Below, one piece after another: positions 19,759 through 29,616 of a DNA stretch of 64,000 nucleotides (position 1 is its first letter; each line of letters opens with the position of its first letter). The notes below the pieces were generated by a model that ran no database searches, was not told the origin of the DNA, and worked only from the letters and a program-made list of their open reading frames with translations. The DNA is from Serratia symbiotica (GTDB lineage: Bacteria > Pseudomonadota > Gammaproteobacteria > Enterobacterales > Enterobacteriaceae): assembly GCA_011754105.1 (NCBI GenBank), contig JAAKDF010000002.1, positions 1 through 64,000 of the forward strand, written 5' to 3'. A program made the translations under genes and the position numbers.

Positions 19759-21564
19759 ATGCTTTCCTCAACATTTGTTGCTACTAAAGCAGGGCATTCC
19801 AAGCCTGTCCGACTTACCGCAGTCATCGCAGCACTTCTTTTGCTGGTGGGTTATGCAAGTCTGGTATCGCAAACGCCGCCTGTCAATATACAAGACGAGG
19901 CCAATGCCAACGCTGATTACTATCTACTGCAACTTTAATAAAACAGTGATGATAACAAGGCTGACTAGCAATTACTTGCTATTCACGCGTTGTTGCGTGA
20001 GGGAAAATTGCCTGATGCCAGTGGATCAGTGGGAACAACTGCCCAAAAACCTCAGTAGCGTGCAATTGGCGGAACGACAACTGTTGACCGCTGAAATAGA
20101 GGTAGCCAGCAAAACAAACATCAGCGCTCGTAGCACTCCGAATAATCTAGATAGCGGTTCGCTGGCGGCTAATCAGCGGATGCGCTACTATCAGGCGCAA
20201 ATTGCCGCCAAAGAACGTGAATAGCTTGGTGATTAACGCCAACGAGAACGTGCTGCAATGATGGCTAGATCTGCTGCGGGTCTATCATGATAACCGGCAA
20301 GATCCAGACCTGCTCCGGGCGAGCATCAAAGACTGGCAAAACTGCTACCCGCATAATCCGGCGGCGAAAACATTGCCGACCCCGTTGAACCCGGTGTTGA
20401 ACTTCACCCAAGCATCCACCTCAAGCATCGCTTTGTTGCTTACGCTGAGCGGCTAAAGCTCAGATGTTCGCCGCCGCCATCTTGCATGGTTTTGAAGCAG
20501 CTAAGAACAGCATCTCCGCACTTATGCTGACACCGCAAGCCCTGCAAACAACTAACCCTGACCAATCAGCGGTCATCTCCGCAGATCTCAACGCCCCAGC
20601 GGTGCGGTCAGTACTTTGCTACAGCCAGCAGATCAGTTAGTGCCTTCTATAGCGTCAATCACCCAATCGCAGGATACCAATAATGTGCAAGTTAAAGTGT
20701 ATGACACCACTAGCCAGCCGTTGGAAGCATTGCTGAACCAGGCGTAGCAGGATAGTCTACTCTTGTGGTCGGCCAGTTGCTGAAAGAAAATGTCGATCAG
20801 CTTTCTGGCAGTTATACCACGCTGAACGTACTGGCACTCAATCAGCTGGAAATGCCGAATGATGATAATCCAAACATTTGTTACTTTGCGATGTCGTCTA
20901 AGGATGAAGAGCGCGATGACGCCCGCCATATCTGTGATCAGCAGCAACGCTAACCGCTGCTGTTGGTGGCGCGCGCTTCCTTCGGTGATCGTATCGCCAA
21001 AGCATTTAATCAAGAATGGCCAAAGCTGGGTAGCCAAATGGTATTATAGCAAGGTATTAGCTCTACCGATGAACTGCGTAAGGCGGCAAACAGCAGCGGC
21101 CTTCGCTTGACTGGAATGCCATTTATCTCCGTTACCATGCAAGCAAACGTGGCTATAGCCGGGGAGACACCTCGCGGATCATGGAGCGATGAGCTAAGGG
21201 GATCCGTTGGTAGAATTGATGCGGTTTATATCTTCGCTACCCCGGCCCAGTTGACGTTGATCTAACCGATAATTGATATAGCTACTAGCTTGCGTAGTTA
21301 TCAGGCCGGAGCCGGTCTGTAATTTATTCTGGAAATGGAAGGTCTACAGTTCAACGATATACCACTGTTTGCGGGGTGCACAACCAGCAATTATTGTAAC
21401 AGGCAACTGCGCGCTTCCATAACGACCAATCTCTGGTGCGCCTGTATTCGATGGAGATGGATGTATGGGCATTGGCTAATCAATTTGGTGAACTGCGCTA
21501 TTTGTAAGCCATCCAGCTCTCTGGCACCACTGGTATGCTCATCGCTGCTCCTGGCTGCGTGATC
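19759..21564 (+). pseudogene. lpoA: lpoA, activator of PBP1a, pseudogene
   Basis: Decayed gene for the outer-membrane lipoprotein LpoA, which stimulates penicillin-binding protein 1a. The signal peptide reads LTAVIAALLLLVGYASLV, with Tyr (TAT) where the lipobox Cys should be. Two Gln codons soon become TAA TAA (LLQL**NSDD). Later pieces match in order across several frames: LSSVQLAERQLLTAEIEVAS, YYQAQIAAKERE, NVLALNQLEMPND, NICYFAMSSKDEERDDARHI, LEMEGLQFNDIPLFAG and [16 protein letters not shown]. At that point it is fused to the middle of yraN. Lipobox loss, stops and indels make it non-functional. Confidence 0.9.
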
Positions 21565-21828
21565 AAAATCATGCGTGATGGTCAAACCTGGGTGTTCGTC
21601 AAAGTGCGTTACCGCCGCAATGATATCTTTGGCGGTGTAACCGCTAGTGTTACCTACCGTAAACAGCAGCGTGTGCTGTCCGCCGCCCCGCCCGCCCCGC
21701 CCGCCCCGCCCGCCCGACGGCTGGGGCGGGCGGGGCGGGCTTTGACACATCATCTTTCCGTTTTGATGCTATGGCCATTTCCCGGTAGACAGTTAGCCTG
21801 GATACTCAACGACTTCAATGCAGATTAA
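21565..21828 (+). pseudogene. yraN: yraN (UPF0102), pseudogene fused to the lpoA end
   Basis: Remnant of the small UPF0102 nuclease-fold protein YraN (131 residues in E. coli). [20 protein letters not shown] and [14 protein letters not shown] are in frame with the lpoA end, so the lpoA/yraN junction and the first third of yraN are deleted. A GC-rich repeat array (21685-21740) then interrupts it. [12 protein letters not shown] in another frame marks the far side, and the tail [10 protein letters not shown] closes the gene. Confidence 0.82.
21685..21740. repeat. GC-rich 9-bp tandem repeat and perfect 18-bp inverted repeat
   Basis: Three tandem copies of GCCCCGCCC (21685-21711) plus a partial fourth. 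The right arm GGGGCGGGCGGGGCGGGC (21723-21740) is the exact reverse complement of 21690-21707, with a 15-base spacer. The stretch is almost pure G+C, unlike its surroundings, and the G-run strand could form a quadruplex. It interrupts yraN. Confidence 0.95.
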
Positions 21829-21861
21829 TCTGGTTTTACCCTTTGACTGAGAGGATTAAAC

Positions 21862-22452
21862 GTGCTGGATAAAATTAAAGCAGGTTTTACCGAAAGCATC
21901 TAAACCTAGATCGCAGCAGCGGAGTCTCTGCTAGACGCCATCTCCCGGGCGGCGATGACACTGGTTTAATCTTTACTCAACGGTAACAAGATCCTGTCCT
22001 GTGGAAATGGCACCTCGGCGGCCAACGCGCAGAACTTTGCCGCTAGTATGATCAATCGTTTTAAAACCGAACGCTCTAGCTTGCCAGCTATCGCCCTTAA
22101 CGCCGATAACGTGGTGCTGACTGCTATCAGCAACGATAGACTGCACGACGAAGTCTACGCCAAGCAGTTGCGCGCACTTTGGCACACCGGAGACATTTTG
22201 CTGGAGATTTCCACCCGTAGTAGCGGCCGTGATATTGTGAAAGCGGTTGAGGTATCAGTCACGCGGGATATGACAATTTTTGCGCTTACCGGCCACAAAG
22301 GAGGTGAACTGGCTAGTTTGCTTGGCCCACATAATGTTGAGATCCGTATTCCATCGCACCGCAGTGCACGCATTTAGGAAAGACATATGTTGACCGTAAA
22401 CTGCCTTTGCGACCTAATAGATAGTATATTGTTTCCCCACCAGGACGATTAA
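21862..22452 (+). pseudogene. diaA: diaA, DnaA initiator-associating protein, pseudogene with four in-frame stops
   Basis: DiaA is a SIS-domain tetramer that binds DnaA and promotes orderly initiation at oriC. The frame is collinear with the E. coli protein (196 residues) from GTG 21862 to TAA 22450, with no indel. It carries four stops: TAA 21901, TAG 21907, TAA 21967 and TAG 22375. Each falls where E. coli has Gln, so each is explained by one C-to-T change. The SIS core is otherwise well kept ([65 protein letters not shown]). It appears recently inactivated. It sits between yraN and dolP as in E. coli. Confidence 0.9.
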
Positions 22453-22461
22453 GGAACGAGG

Positions 22462-23037
22462 ATAAAGCTAAAAGCCCCATTTGCAGTACTTGGCAGCGCC
22501 CTGTTATTACAAAACTGTATCGCTGGTGTAGTGATCGGTAGCGCAGCTATCGCCACTAAAACTGCCACTGATCCGCGCAGCATTGGCACCCAAGTGGATG
22601 ATGGCACCTTGGAAGACCGAGTTGAAAACGCGCTGAGTAATGATCCACAGTTGAAGAAGGGTGCCCGGGTAGTCGCTACCGGTTATTAGGGCGAAGTGTT
22701 GTTGACGAGGCAATCGCCGAATAGCGATATGAACCACCTTACCAAACAGATCGCCATGGAGGTTGAAGGTTCTAGCGAAGTGTATAACGAGATCCGTTAT
22801 GGCAACCCGGTCAGCCTGAGCACGGCTTTTTCTGATACCTGGATCACCACCAAAGTACGCTCGCAACTGCTCACTAGCGATACGGTGAATTCTACCAACG
22901 TGAAGGTCAATACCGAGAATGGTGAAGTGTTCCTGTTGGGTCTGGTCACGCGACAAGAAAGCCAGGCGGCAGCGCAAATTACCAGCCAGATCAGCGGCGA
23001 GAAACATGTAACTAATGCCTTTAGCTACGTAAAATAA
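22462..23037 (+). pseudogene. dolP: dolP (yraP) outer-membrane lipoprotein, pseudogene with a start change and one stop
   Basis: DolP is a two-BON-domain outer-membrane lipoprotein that supports envelope integrity and BAM function. The 191-codon frame is collinear with E. coli. It begins with ATA where ATG is expected, followed by KLKAPFAVLGSALLLQNC, a good signal peptide with lipobox LQNC. BON1 reads ATDPRSIGTQVDDGTLEDRV up to GARVVATGY, then TAG (22687) replaces Gln, then GEVLLTRQSPNS. BON2 is intact (SDTWITTKVRSQLLTSDTVN, NTENGEVFLLGLVTRQE, VTNAFSYVK). With only two single-base lesions the inactivation looks recent. A truncated BON2-only product from ATG 22696 would lack export signals. 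Confidence 0.85.
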
Positions 23038-23756
23038 CCGCAGATAAGCTGCTATTCACGGCCTGCATACTGTACCTATTGATGTAAACTTCTTTAACAA
23101 TGCCAGTGGTTACTGCCTGCCCTGATTGGCGCTTATTATAACGTCATCGCCCGCCGACCAGGATGCACCATGTGTAGCTTTACGTCTCCGGTGTATGCCA
23201 GGTTTATAGGATCAACACGGGAGCCATTCCCCAGTGTTTACCCTCCTCACGGACTCCCTTGTACGCTACGGTTGCTGCAAACTGGCTGCAATAATGTACG
23301 CTTACTGGGATAAGATCCAAGATACACATCTCCTGAGTGACAAATATTGCATCGTCGGACTGGAATAAATTAAACCTTTAAATAGGGGCAGTGTGTGCAT
23401 CTATAAATCAGTCAGTGAGATAAACGCTGTTTCGGTGCACTCCAGCATGGTGTTTCTCAAAGTGAAGGTCACTTGTGCCGGTAGGGGACGTTGGGGCAGT
23501 GCCTCCGGCAGAAAGTGCGGGTTCCCAAGGGTAAACTGCCAAGAGCCAAGTGTGTGTCAAAGCCAGCTATATTAAAGCCGTCCTTAATGTTAGGACAAGT
23601 GTTTTGGCAGTCCAGATAGCGCGGCAAGCGGCTAGTGATGGCAGGACACAAGCGCTACGGCAAAATCACGCCGCCTACCCGCGGATCTTTTAACCGATAC
23701 TTATGCGATCAGCATTAACCTGCCAGACAGCTTAAACCTTAAATGAGTAAAAAGTC
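23038..23756. other. decayed region between dolP and yggL
   Basis: No gene is recognised. yggN, which often neighbours yggL, was looked for without success. The stretch contains a copy of a dispersed repeat (23238-23320) and short open frames without support. Confidence 0.4.
23238..23320. repeat. dispersed repeat, copy 1
   Basis: It shares an ordered set of blocks with 33262-33352 and 47208-47325: CCTCACG-GACTCCC, TGTACGCTACGGTTG, a TGCAATAA block and ACGCTTACTGGGATA. It lies outside genes. The family is not ERIC, and I do not recognise it by name. Confidence 0.45.
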
Positions 23757-23987
23757 TCAGTCCCACAAGATGTCGAGTAAATCGCTGACCTTTACATCGA
23801 TCAGTGTGCGCGCGTCCAGCCAGTTTAGCCACTGCCGTTGAGGACATCTATAAACGCGTCCAGCGTATTATAGATGTCCTCAACGGCAGTACCTTCGGTG
23901 AAGCGCCAGGCTACCGAAAAAACCATTTTCTGAAACTCTTCTATGTGTAACTTCTTGCGTAAATGAAGACTGCGTTTCCTTAGCCAT
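23757..23987 (-). pseudogene. yggL: yggL (DUF469), pseudogene
   Basis: Remnant of the small 50S-associated protein YggL (108 residues in E. coli). ATG 23987 overlaps the last base of the trmB stop, the usual arrangement. MAKETQ, then KLHIEEFQKM and FSVAWRFTEGTAVEDIYNTL read in shifting frames. The sequence then folds back into a perfect inverted copy of itself (23831-23890). The end WLDARTLIDVKVSDLLDILW matches the C-terminus. The middle is missing. Confidence 0.78.
23831..23890. repeat. perfect inverted repeat, 23-bp arms, 14-base loop
   Basis: Positions 23831-23853 (starting ACTGCCGTTGAGG, ending TCTATAA) are the exact reverse complement of 23868-23890. Only one arm is expected from yggL coding sequence (the AVEDIYN codons); the other is an inverted duplicate that replaces downstream codons. 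Confidence 0.97.
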
Positions 23988-24706
23988 TATTTTCTCCTCT
24001 CAAACATCAAATCCCAGACGCAATATCCCAGGCGTTGGCCGCGTAATTCAAATTTTGTCAGCGGACGCGTATCCGGGCGCGGCAGGTAATCATTTTCACT
24101 GGAAATATTACGGTAGCCTGTGACTCCGTTCATCACTTCTAACATATATTCTGCATAAGTTTGCCAGTCAGTGGCCATATGGAAGACGCCACCCATTTTC
24201 AGTTTGCGCAGCACCAGCTTAACAAAGGGGGGCTGGACGATCCGGCGTTTATTGTGGCGCGCTTTGTGCCACGGATCAGGGAAAAACAACTGCACTATGT
24301 CCAACGAACTGTCCGGGATCATATTCTGCAGCACCTCAACCGCGTCGTGACACATCACACGCAGGTTGTTCAGTTTGGCTGCGTGGGCATCCGCCAGGCA
24401 AGCACCTACACCCGGCAAATGCACTTCTATCCCCAAAAAGTTCTTTTGCGGGTTGTTGCCTGCCATGGTTACTAGCGAAGCTCCCATGCCAAAACCGATC
24501 TCGAGTACCGTTGGCGCGTTACGGTAAAACAGTGCGGCGATGTCGACGGGTTCAGCATGATACTCTACGCCCATTACCGGCAAATAGTTATCCAATGCCT
24601 GCTGCTGCCCTTTGGTCAACCGCCCTTGGCGGCGGACAAAACTACGGATACGGCGCATCGTGCGGCCATTTTGATCAAATTCCGGAGAGATGACGTCATT
24701 AATCAT
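23987..24706 (-). CDS. trmB: tRNA (guanine-N7-)-methyltransferase TrmB
   Basis: A 239-residue SAM-dependent methyltransferase, the same length as in E. coli, that forms m7G46 in tRNA variable loops. Conserved parts are intact: [17 protein letters not shown] near residue 18, the SAM-binding [16 protein letters not shown] near residue 68, [11 protein letters not shown] near residue 93, [20 protein letters not shown] near residue 139 and the C-terminal [11 protein letters not shown] with WDLMFER. It is divergent from mutY, as in other enterobacteria. The following gene yggL is broken. Confidence 0.96.
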   Translation of the reverse strand: MINDVISPEFDQNGRTMRRIRSFVRRQGRLTKGQQQALDNYLPVMGVEYHAEPVDIAALFYRNAPTVLEIGFGMGASLVTMAGNNPQKNFLGIEVHLPGVGACLADAHAAKLNNLRVMCHDAVEVLQNMIPDSSLDIVQLFFPDPWHKARHNKRRIVQPPFVKLVLRKLKMGGVFHMATDWQTYAEYMLEVMNGVTGYRNISSENDYLPRPDTRPLTKFELRGQRLGYCVWDLMFERRK

Positions 24707-24882
24707 AGTATTTTATATCTGTTTGGCTTTGAATTAGGGAAAAACGCATTATGCAAAGATACATTGCTTTAGCAATTATTCATCTTAATGCTAGCCGTAC
24801 GTTGTTGGAAAATTTCAGTTTACAGCAGCCTTACTCTATGCTGAAATCTTGATTCATTTTTTGCAGGATATCGAATCTGCTC

Positions 24883-25931
24883 ATGATGCAAGCAAAACAG
24901 TTCTCATCGGTGTTGCTTAGCTGGTGCTAACGCTATGGTCAAAAAACCCTGCCATGGCAGCTTGATAAAACCGCATATCAAGTATGGCTCTCTGAGGTGA
25001 TGTTGCAGCAGACTTAGGTTGCCACCGTCATTTCTTATTTTCATCGGTTTATCGCACGTTTTCCCAATGTGCGCGCGCTAGCTGAGGCTCCGCTGGACGA
25101 AGGGCTGCATCTATGGAACTGGCCTGCACGACAATAGCCCGCGCGCGCACATTGCATAAAGCGGCGCAGGCTATTATCGGGCAGCATAGCGGCAAATTCC
25201 CGACTACCTATGCAGACATTGCCGCTTTTCCCGGCATTGGCCGTGCCACTACGGGTGGCATATTATCTTTGGCACTCGGCCAAGACTATCCGATCCTTGA
25301 TGGCAATGTTAAGCGCGTGTTGGCTCGCTGTTATGCGGTGGAGGGCTTGCCCTCCGGCACAAAAACAGTCGAGAACCGGCTGTAGACGATCAGCGAAGCT
25401 CAGGATGTCGGCCAGTTCAACCAGGCGATGATGGAAAGGGCGAGCTTTGCCTACTCAACTTTGGTTATCGCCTACGCCAATGACCACTGGGCAAAATACC
25501 CCGGCAAGAAGCAAAAGCAAACCATGCTGGGAAAAACCGCCTACTTTTTATTGCTGCAACACGGTAAACGCGTGTGGTTAGAACAGCGCCCAGCGGGGGG
25601 GCTATGGGGCGGTTTGTTCTGCTTCCCGCAGTTCAGCAAACGGGATGGTTTGGTCTTCTGGCTGCAACAACGCGGTGTGAAAAGTAACTACATGGAAAAG
25701 CTAAGTGCATTTCGGCATACATTCAGTCACTTTCATCTTGATATCGTGCCGATGTGGCTGGAGTTGAGCGCGGTGGGTGGCGGCATGGATGATGGAGCTG
25801 GTCTCTGGTATAACTTAGCACATCCGCCCTCGATCCTGCTAGCAGCGCCAATTGATTGCCTGTTACAAACTGTTGGCAAAGCAATCTCCAAGAATACACA
25901 ATTTATCGCCATTAATGAGGAATTAGCATGA
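24883..25931 (+). pseudogene. mutY: mutY adenine DNA glycosylase, pseudogene
   Basis: MutY removes adenine mispaired with 8-oxoguanine. The start MMQAKQFSSVLLSW is followed by TAA (24928) and later TAG (25015), both where E. coli has Gln. The catalytic Glu region WLSEVMLQQT is present, but the TGLGYYARARN stretch is disrupted and frameshifted. The helix-hairpin-helix part reads [18 protein letters not shown], and after another stop and shift the Cys-rich iron-sulphur region is deleted (NQAMM... runs on to AYANDHWAKYPGKK). The Nudix-like C-terminal domain is well kept (YFLLLQHGKRVWLEQRPAGG, AFRHTFSHFHLDIVPMWL). The stop overlaps yggX (ATGA). Non-functional; loss predicts more G:C to T:A changes. 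Confidence 0.93.
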
Positions 25932-26200
25932 GCCGCACCATTTTTTGTACCTTCCTACAGTGCGATGCCGAAGGGCAAGATTTTCAGCTTTATCCGGGGG
26001 ATGTCGGCAAGCGTATCTTTGACGAAATATCCAAAGAAGCATCGGGAGAATGGATGAAGAAGCAAACTATGCTAATCAATGAGAAAAAACTGAACATGAT
26101 GAACCTTGATGATCGTAAACTACTGGAGCAAGAGATGATCAAATTTCTCTTTGAAGGGCACGATGTGCACATCGAAGGCTATACACCACCCAGCGAATAA
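25928..26200 (+). CDS. yggX: probable Fe(2+)-trafficking protein YggX
   Basis: A 90-residue cytosolic protein (E. coli 91) linked to iron handling and protection of iron-sulphur clusters from oxidative damage. It is intact with [11 protein letters not shown] (conserved Cys7), [35 protein letters not shown] and [13 protein letters not shown]. It overlaps the end of mutY by four bases, the normal coupled arrangement, although mutY itself is dead. It may therefore depend on transcription through the mutY remnant. Confidence 0.95.
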   Translation: MSRTIFCTFLQCDAEGQDFQLYPGDVGKRIFDEISKEASGEWMKKQTMLINEKKLNMMNLDDRKLLEQEMIKFLFEGHDVHIEGYTPPSE

Positions 26201-26227
26201 TATTGTTGGGGCCATGCTATACTTTTA

Positions 26228-26430
26228 TATACCCGTGATACTTAAAGTTTCCTGTGCTTAAGCTATCCTCGCTCAACCCAGTCACTGACAGTTTTTAGCG
26301 CCTGGGGATTAATGAAACTCATTTCTGAAGTTTAGCCTGTGTCCCAACGCATATGCTGTTCAAATAGCTTCCCGACCGATTTGTCGCTGCGTTGCCGCTT
26401 TCTCCTGCAACTCGAATTATTTAGGGTATA
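26228..26430. repeat. ERIC element with an internal insertion of about 76 bp
   Basis: The ends TATACCCGTGATACTTAAAG and CTCGAATTATTTAGGGTATA are ERIC termini, and the centre is seen as CCAGTCACTGACAG and GCGCCTGGGGATTA. The total of 203 bp exceeds the usual 127 by about 76, inserted after the central palindrome. It ends 28 bp before the mltC start, so it forms the mltC leader. Confidence 0.8.
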
Positions 26431-26457
26431 ATTCTTAGCATATACGGCGTTAATAAG

Positions 26458-27534
26458 ATGAAGAAAACGTTAGCTTTGCTGGTGATAGCGCTGTTGCTGA
26501 TCGCCTGTTCCGGTAAAAAAAGTGATCAAATCAATCAAGCCTGGGTCAAAGACCCTAACAGTTTGGATAGCCTGATTGGGCAATTTGCCCACAATATCGA
26601 GAATATTTGGGGCATAAACGAGGTTCTGATCACCGGGCCAAAAGATTATATCAAATACACCGATCAGAATCAGACCCGCATCCATATTAACTTTGATTCC
26701 GGTACTATTACCATTGAAACCATCGCTACCAACGATCCAGCTGCATATTTGCGTCAGGCAATCATCAGCACCTTGCTGATGGGGGAAAATCCTGGTTCTA
26801 TCGATCTCTATTCCGATGTCAACGACATCCAGATCAGCCAAGAACCGTTCCTCTATGGTCAAGTGCTGGATAACAAAGGATCGCCTATCCGCTGGGAATG
26901 GCGAGCAGCACACTTTGCCGATGATCTGCTGCAAACTAAACTACAAAAACGCACCTCTGGCTTGCATGTCATCTACACGATTACCATCCAACTAGTGTCA
27001 AATCACCTGGACAAAAGAGCGCACAAATACTTGCCGATGATACGCAAGGCATCGGAGAAGTACGGTATAGAATCGTCGCTGATACTGGCGATTATGCAGA
27101 TCGAATCGAGCTTTAATCCGTATGCGGTGAGCGGCTCAGACGCATTGGGACTTATGCAGGTAGTGCAGCATACCGCTGGCAAAGATGTATTCAAAATGCA
27201 GGGTAAATGTGGCAAACCGAGCCGAAGATACCTGTTCGATCCAGAAAACAACATTGATACTGGCACAGCTTATCTGGCACTGTTGCAGAACAACTATCTG
27301 GGCGGTATTCAGAACTCGGCCTCGCATCTCTATGCGGTGATCACCGCTTATAACGGCGGTGCAGGCAGCGTGTTGCGGGTATTTTCCAGCGATAGAAGCC
27401 GTGCGGTGAGCATTATCAACGGCATGCAACCCGACGATGTATATCAGATGCTGGCTACCCAGCATCCAGCCACAGAGTCACGCCGTTATTTAGTGAAGGT
27501 GAACAAGGCGCAGAAAAGCTACTGGCACCGTTGA
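26458..27534 (+). CDS. mltC: membrane-bound lytic murein transglycosylase C
   Basis: A 358-residue outer-membrane lipoprotein (E. coli 359) that cleaves peptidoglycan to 1,6-anhydromuropeptides. The signal peptide is [17 protein letters not shown], with C17 as the lipidated residue. The N-terminal domain includes [12 protein letters not shown]. The SLT catalytic domain starts near residue 190, with the catalytic Glu in [16 protein letters not shown], then [29 protein letters not shown] and the [12 protein letters not shown] loop. No lesions are seen. An ERIC element lies immediately upstream and probably belongs to the transcript. Confidence 0.95.
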   Translation: MKKTLALLVIALLLIACSGKKSDQINQAWVKDPNSLDSLIGQFAHNIENIWGINEVLITGPKDYIKYTDQNQTRIHINFDSGTITIETIATNDPAAYLRQAIISTLLMGENPGSIDLYSDVNDIQISQEPFLYGQVLDNKGSPIRWEWRAAHFADDLLQTKLQKRTSGLHVIYTITIQLVSNHLDKRAHKYLPMIRKASEKYGIESSLILAIMQIESSFNPYAVSGSDALGLMQVVQHTAGKDVFKMQGKCGKPSRRYLFDPENNIDTGTAYLALLQNNYLGGIQNSASHLYAVITAYNGGAGSVLRVFSSDRSRAVSIINGMQPDDVYQMLATQHPATESRRYLVKVNKAQKSYWHR

Positions 27535-27797
27535 TAATCCCAGCAGGAATGCCTCCACTAGCGTTGCGCACAGCGTTTTTTTACCGATATTTTCTGTATG
27601 ACTTTCTGTAATATTTAGTTGATACGACGGGATAGAAGGCTGGATAATCATTTCCCTTTTTGCGTACCGCCGGTTGGCCGCGTTGCTGAATGGCATGAAG
27701 CAAACATGACGGGAAAAATCCCGCGGCAATCCAGCATGCTCGGGATGCCAAACCTGTGGCAACAAGCTGATTAATGGAGCACAGGGAATAGCAAAAT

Positions 27798-29183
27798 ATG
27801 TCGGAATATATTAAGAATAATGCAGGCGGACTTGATGGCTATTTTAATATAGCCGGACGCGGTGCGCCGTGCGTCAGGAAGTGGTAGCAGGGCTGAATAC
27901 CCTCCTTGCGAGGATGCTATACTCGGTTATCGTGGTGCCGAGCATGCTAGATAAGTCGGAATTTTTACCAGCTGCGGTGTTTGTCGCCACCTGTTTGGTA
28001 ACCGGCTTTGGTACGCTGCTGATGGGGCTGTGGGCTAATTTGCCGATGGTAATCGGCTGTGCGATTTCTCTGACGGCTTTCACCTCTTTCAGCCTGGTGC
28101 TGAGTCAGCATATCAGGATTCCGGTAGTGCCTAAGGGGATCGGTATTACTGATGGGTTTGCTGTTCACTATCATTTCGGTCACTGGCATTCGCGCCTGGC
28201 TACTGTGTAACCTGACAATGGGCGTGGCGCATGTGGCACCGCACTGGCATAGGCCAGTTTCTCTTACTAATCGCCGTTAACGTGCTGGCCTGGTGGTGAA
28301 GAATGCGCATGACAGCCTGCCCCAGTGGTTCTGAGTGCCTTGACCTCCTTCCAAGTGGTGATAATGTTGCTTGGGTTGACGGTAATTATTGTTTTGGAAA
28401 AACTGCACGTACCCGGTGGTATTTTGCTGATGATTATTACTATCTAGGTTATCAGCTTGATCGTTAACCCAGAAGTGAAATATAAAGGACTGTTCGCCAT
28501 GCCAAGCTTGGTCGATGCCCAAGACAACTCACTGCTTTTCAGTTTGGACATCATGGATGCATTGCATCCGCTCGTGTTGCCGAGCGTGTTGGCGCTGGTG
28601 ATGACTGCAGTGTTTGACGCCACTGGCCCCATCCGCACGGTGGTTGGGCAGGCCAATTTGTTGGATAAGGGCATGCAGATTATCAACGGTAGTAAAGCGC
28701 TGACTGCGGACTCCCTCAGCAGTATTTTCTCTGGCCTGGTAGGTACCGCACCTGCTGCGGTGTATATCGAATCTGCCGCTTGTGCCGCAGCATGCGGCAA
28801 TAACGGCCTGACTGCCACTGTTGTTAGCGTATTGTTCCTGCTGTTGTTGTTTCCTGTCGCCGTTATTCTATCTGGTACCGGTCTACACGACTGAGCCAGC
28901 GTTGATGTATGTTGGCCTGCTGATGCTCAATAACGTCACCAATCTTAGATTTCAACTACTTCGTGGATGCTATCGCTTGCTGTGTGCGTTGTTTATCATG
29001 CTGACTTGCAACATTATTACCGGTATTATTCTGGGCTTTAGCTCACTGGTTATTGGCCGCATCTTCTCCGGCGAGTGGCGCAAGCTGACTATCAGCACCG
29101 TGCTGATCGCCCTGTACCTTGGGGGGGTTCTATGCCACCAGAGCAATTTAACGCAGGCTATTTTGCATTATATTGATGCTTAG
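27798..29183 (+). pseudogene. ghxP: ghxP-type NCS2 purine permease, pseudogene
   Basis: Decayed guanine/hypoxanthine permease of the NCS2 family (E. coli GhxP, formerly YjcD, about 449 residues). Fragments in order are [141 protein letters not shown] and a C-terminal [14 protein letters not shown] with [17 protein letters not shown]. Frameshifts divide it into at least five pieces. The following yjcE remnant matches the E. coli order yjcD-yjcE, which supports GhxP over AdeP/AdeQ. Confidence 0.82.
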
Positions 29184-29366
29184 CTTGGGGCCTTTCGCTA
29201 TTCTTTATCAAACTACTGGTAGCCGTAGCTCGTTTTCATTTTCAGCTAAAAGCCGCCGTTTTGCTGCGGTTGAAACGTTATAACAAGCTTTAATCTCTTT
29301 AAAAAAGCGACCTATTATAAGCGTATGCACCAGAGATGCATCCTGAATTAGTAGTTTAAGAAAAGC

Positions 29367-29616
29367 ATAAAAATTTTTTACTATCCTTATTTTGACCCTA
29401 GTGGTCTCCCTATCTGGGAAGGTGACGTGACGCTCCTGTTGCCGTTCAATATGCCGCTACCGTTAATGCAAATCGCCATCTGTGCCTTGTTGGCTTGGCT
29501 ACATTTCGGGCTGCATATCGATTTTGATCCTGAAATGTTTATGGTGCTGTTTATCCCACCGCTGCTATTTGCAGATTGCCTAAAAATGCCGATGCGTGAT
29601 TTTTTGCACTATGGGC
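29367..29616 (+). pseudogene. yjcE: yjcE Na+/H+ antiporter, 5' fragment
   Basis: Only the start of this CPA1-type Na+/H+ antiporter (549 residues in E. coli) remains. ATA replaces the ATG, an extra T disrupts FFTILILTLVVSL, and a stop follows. NMPLPLMQIAICALLAWLHF and GLHIDFDPEMFMVLFIPPLL match well. The gene is cut at RDFLHYGR by an IS903-like element, and the remaining 85 percent is absent. Confidence 0.8.

Noticed and set aside
22696-23037. Short functional DolP from an internal ATG
   Set aside because: It would hold one BON domain without signal peptide or lipobox, so export and function are unlikely.
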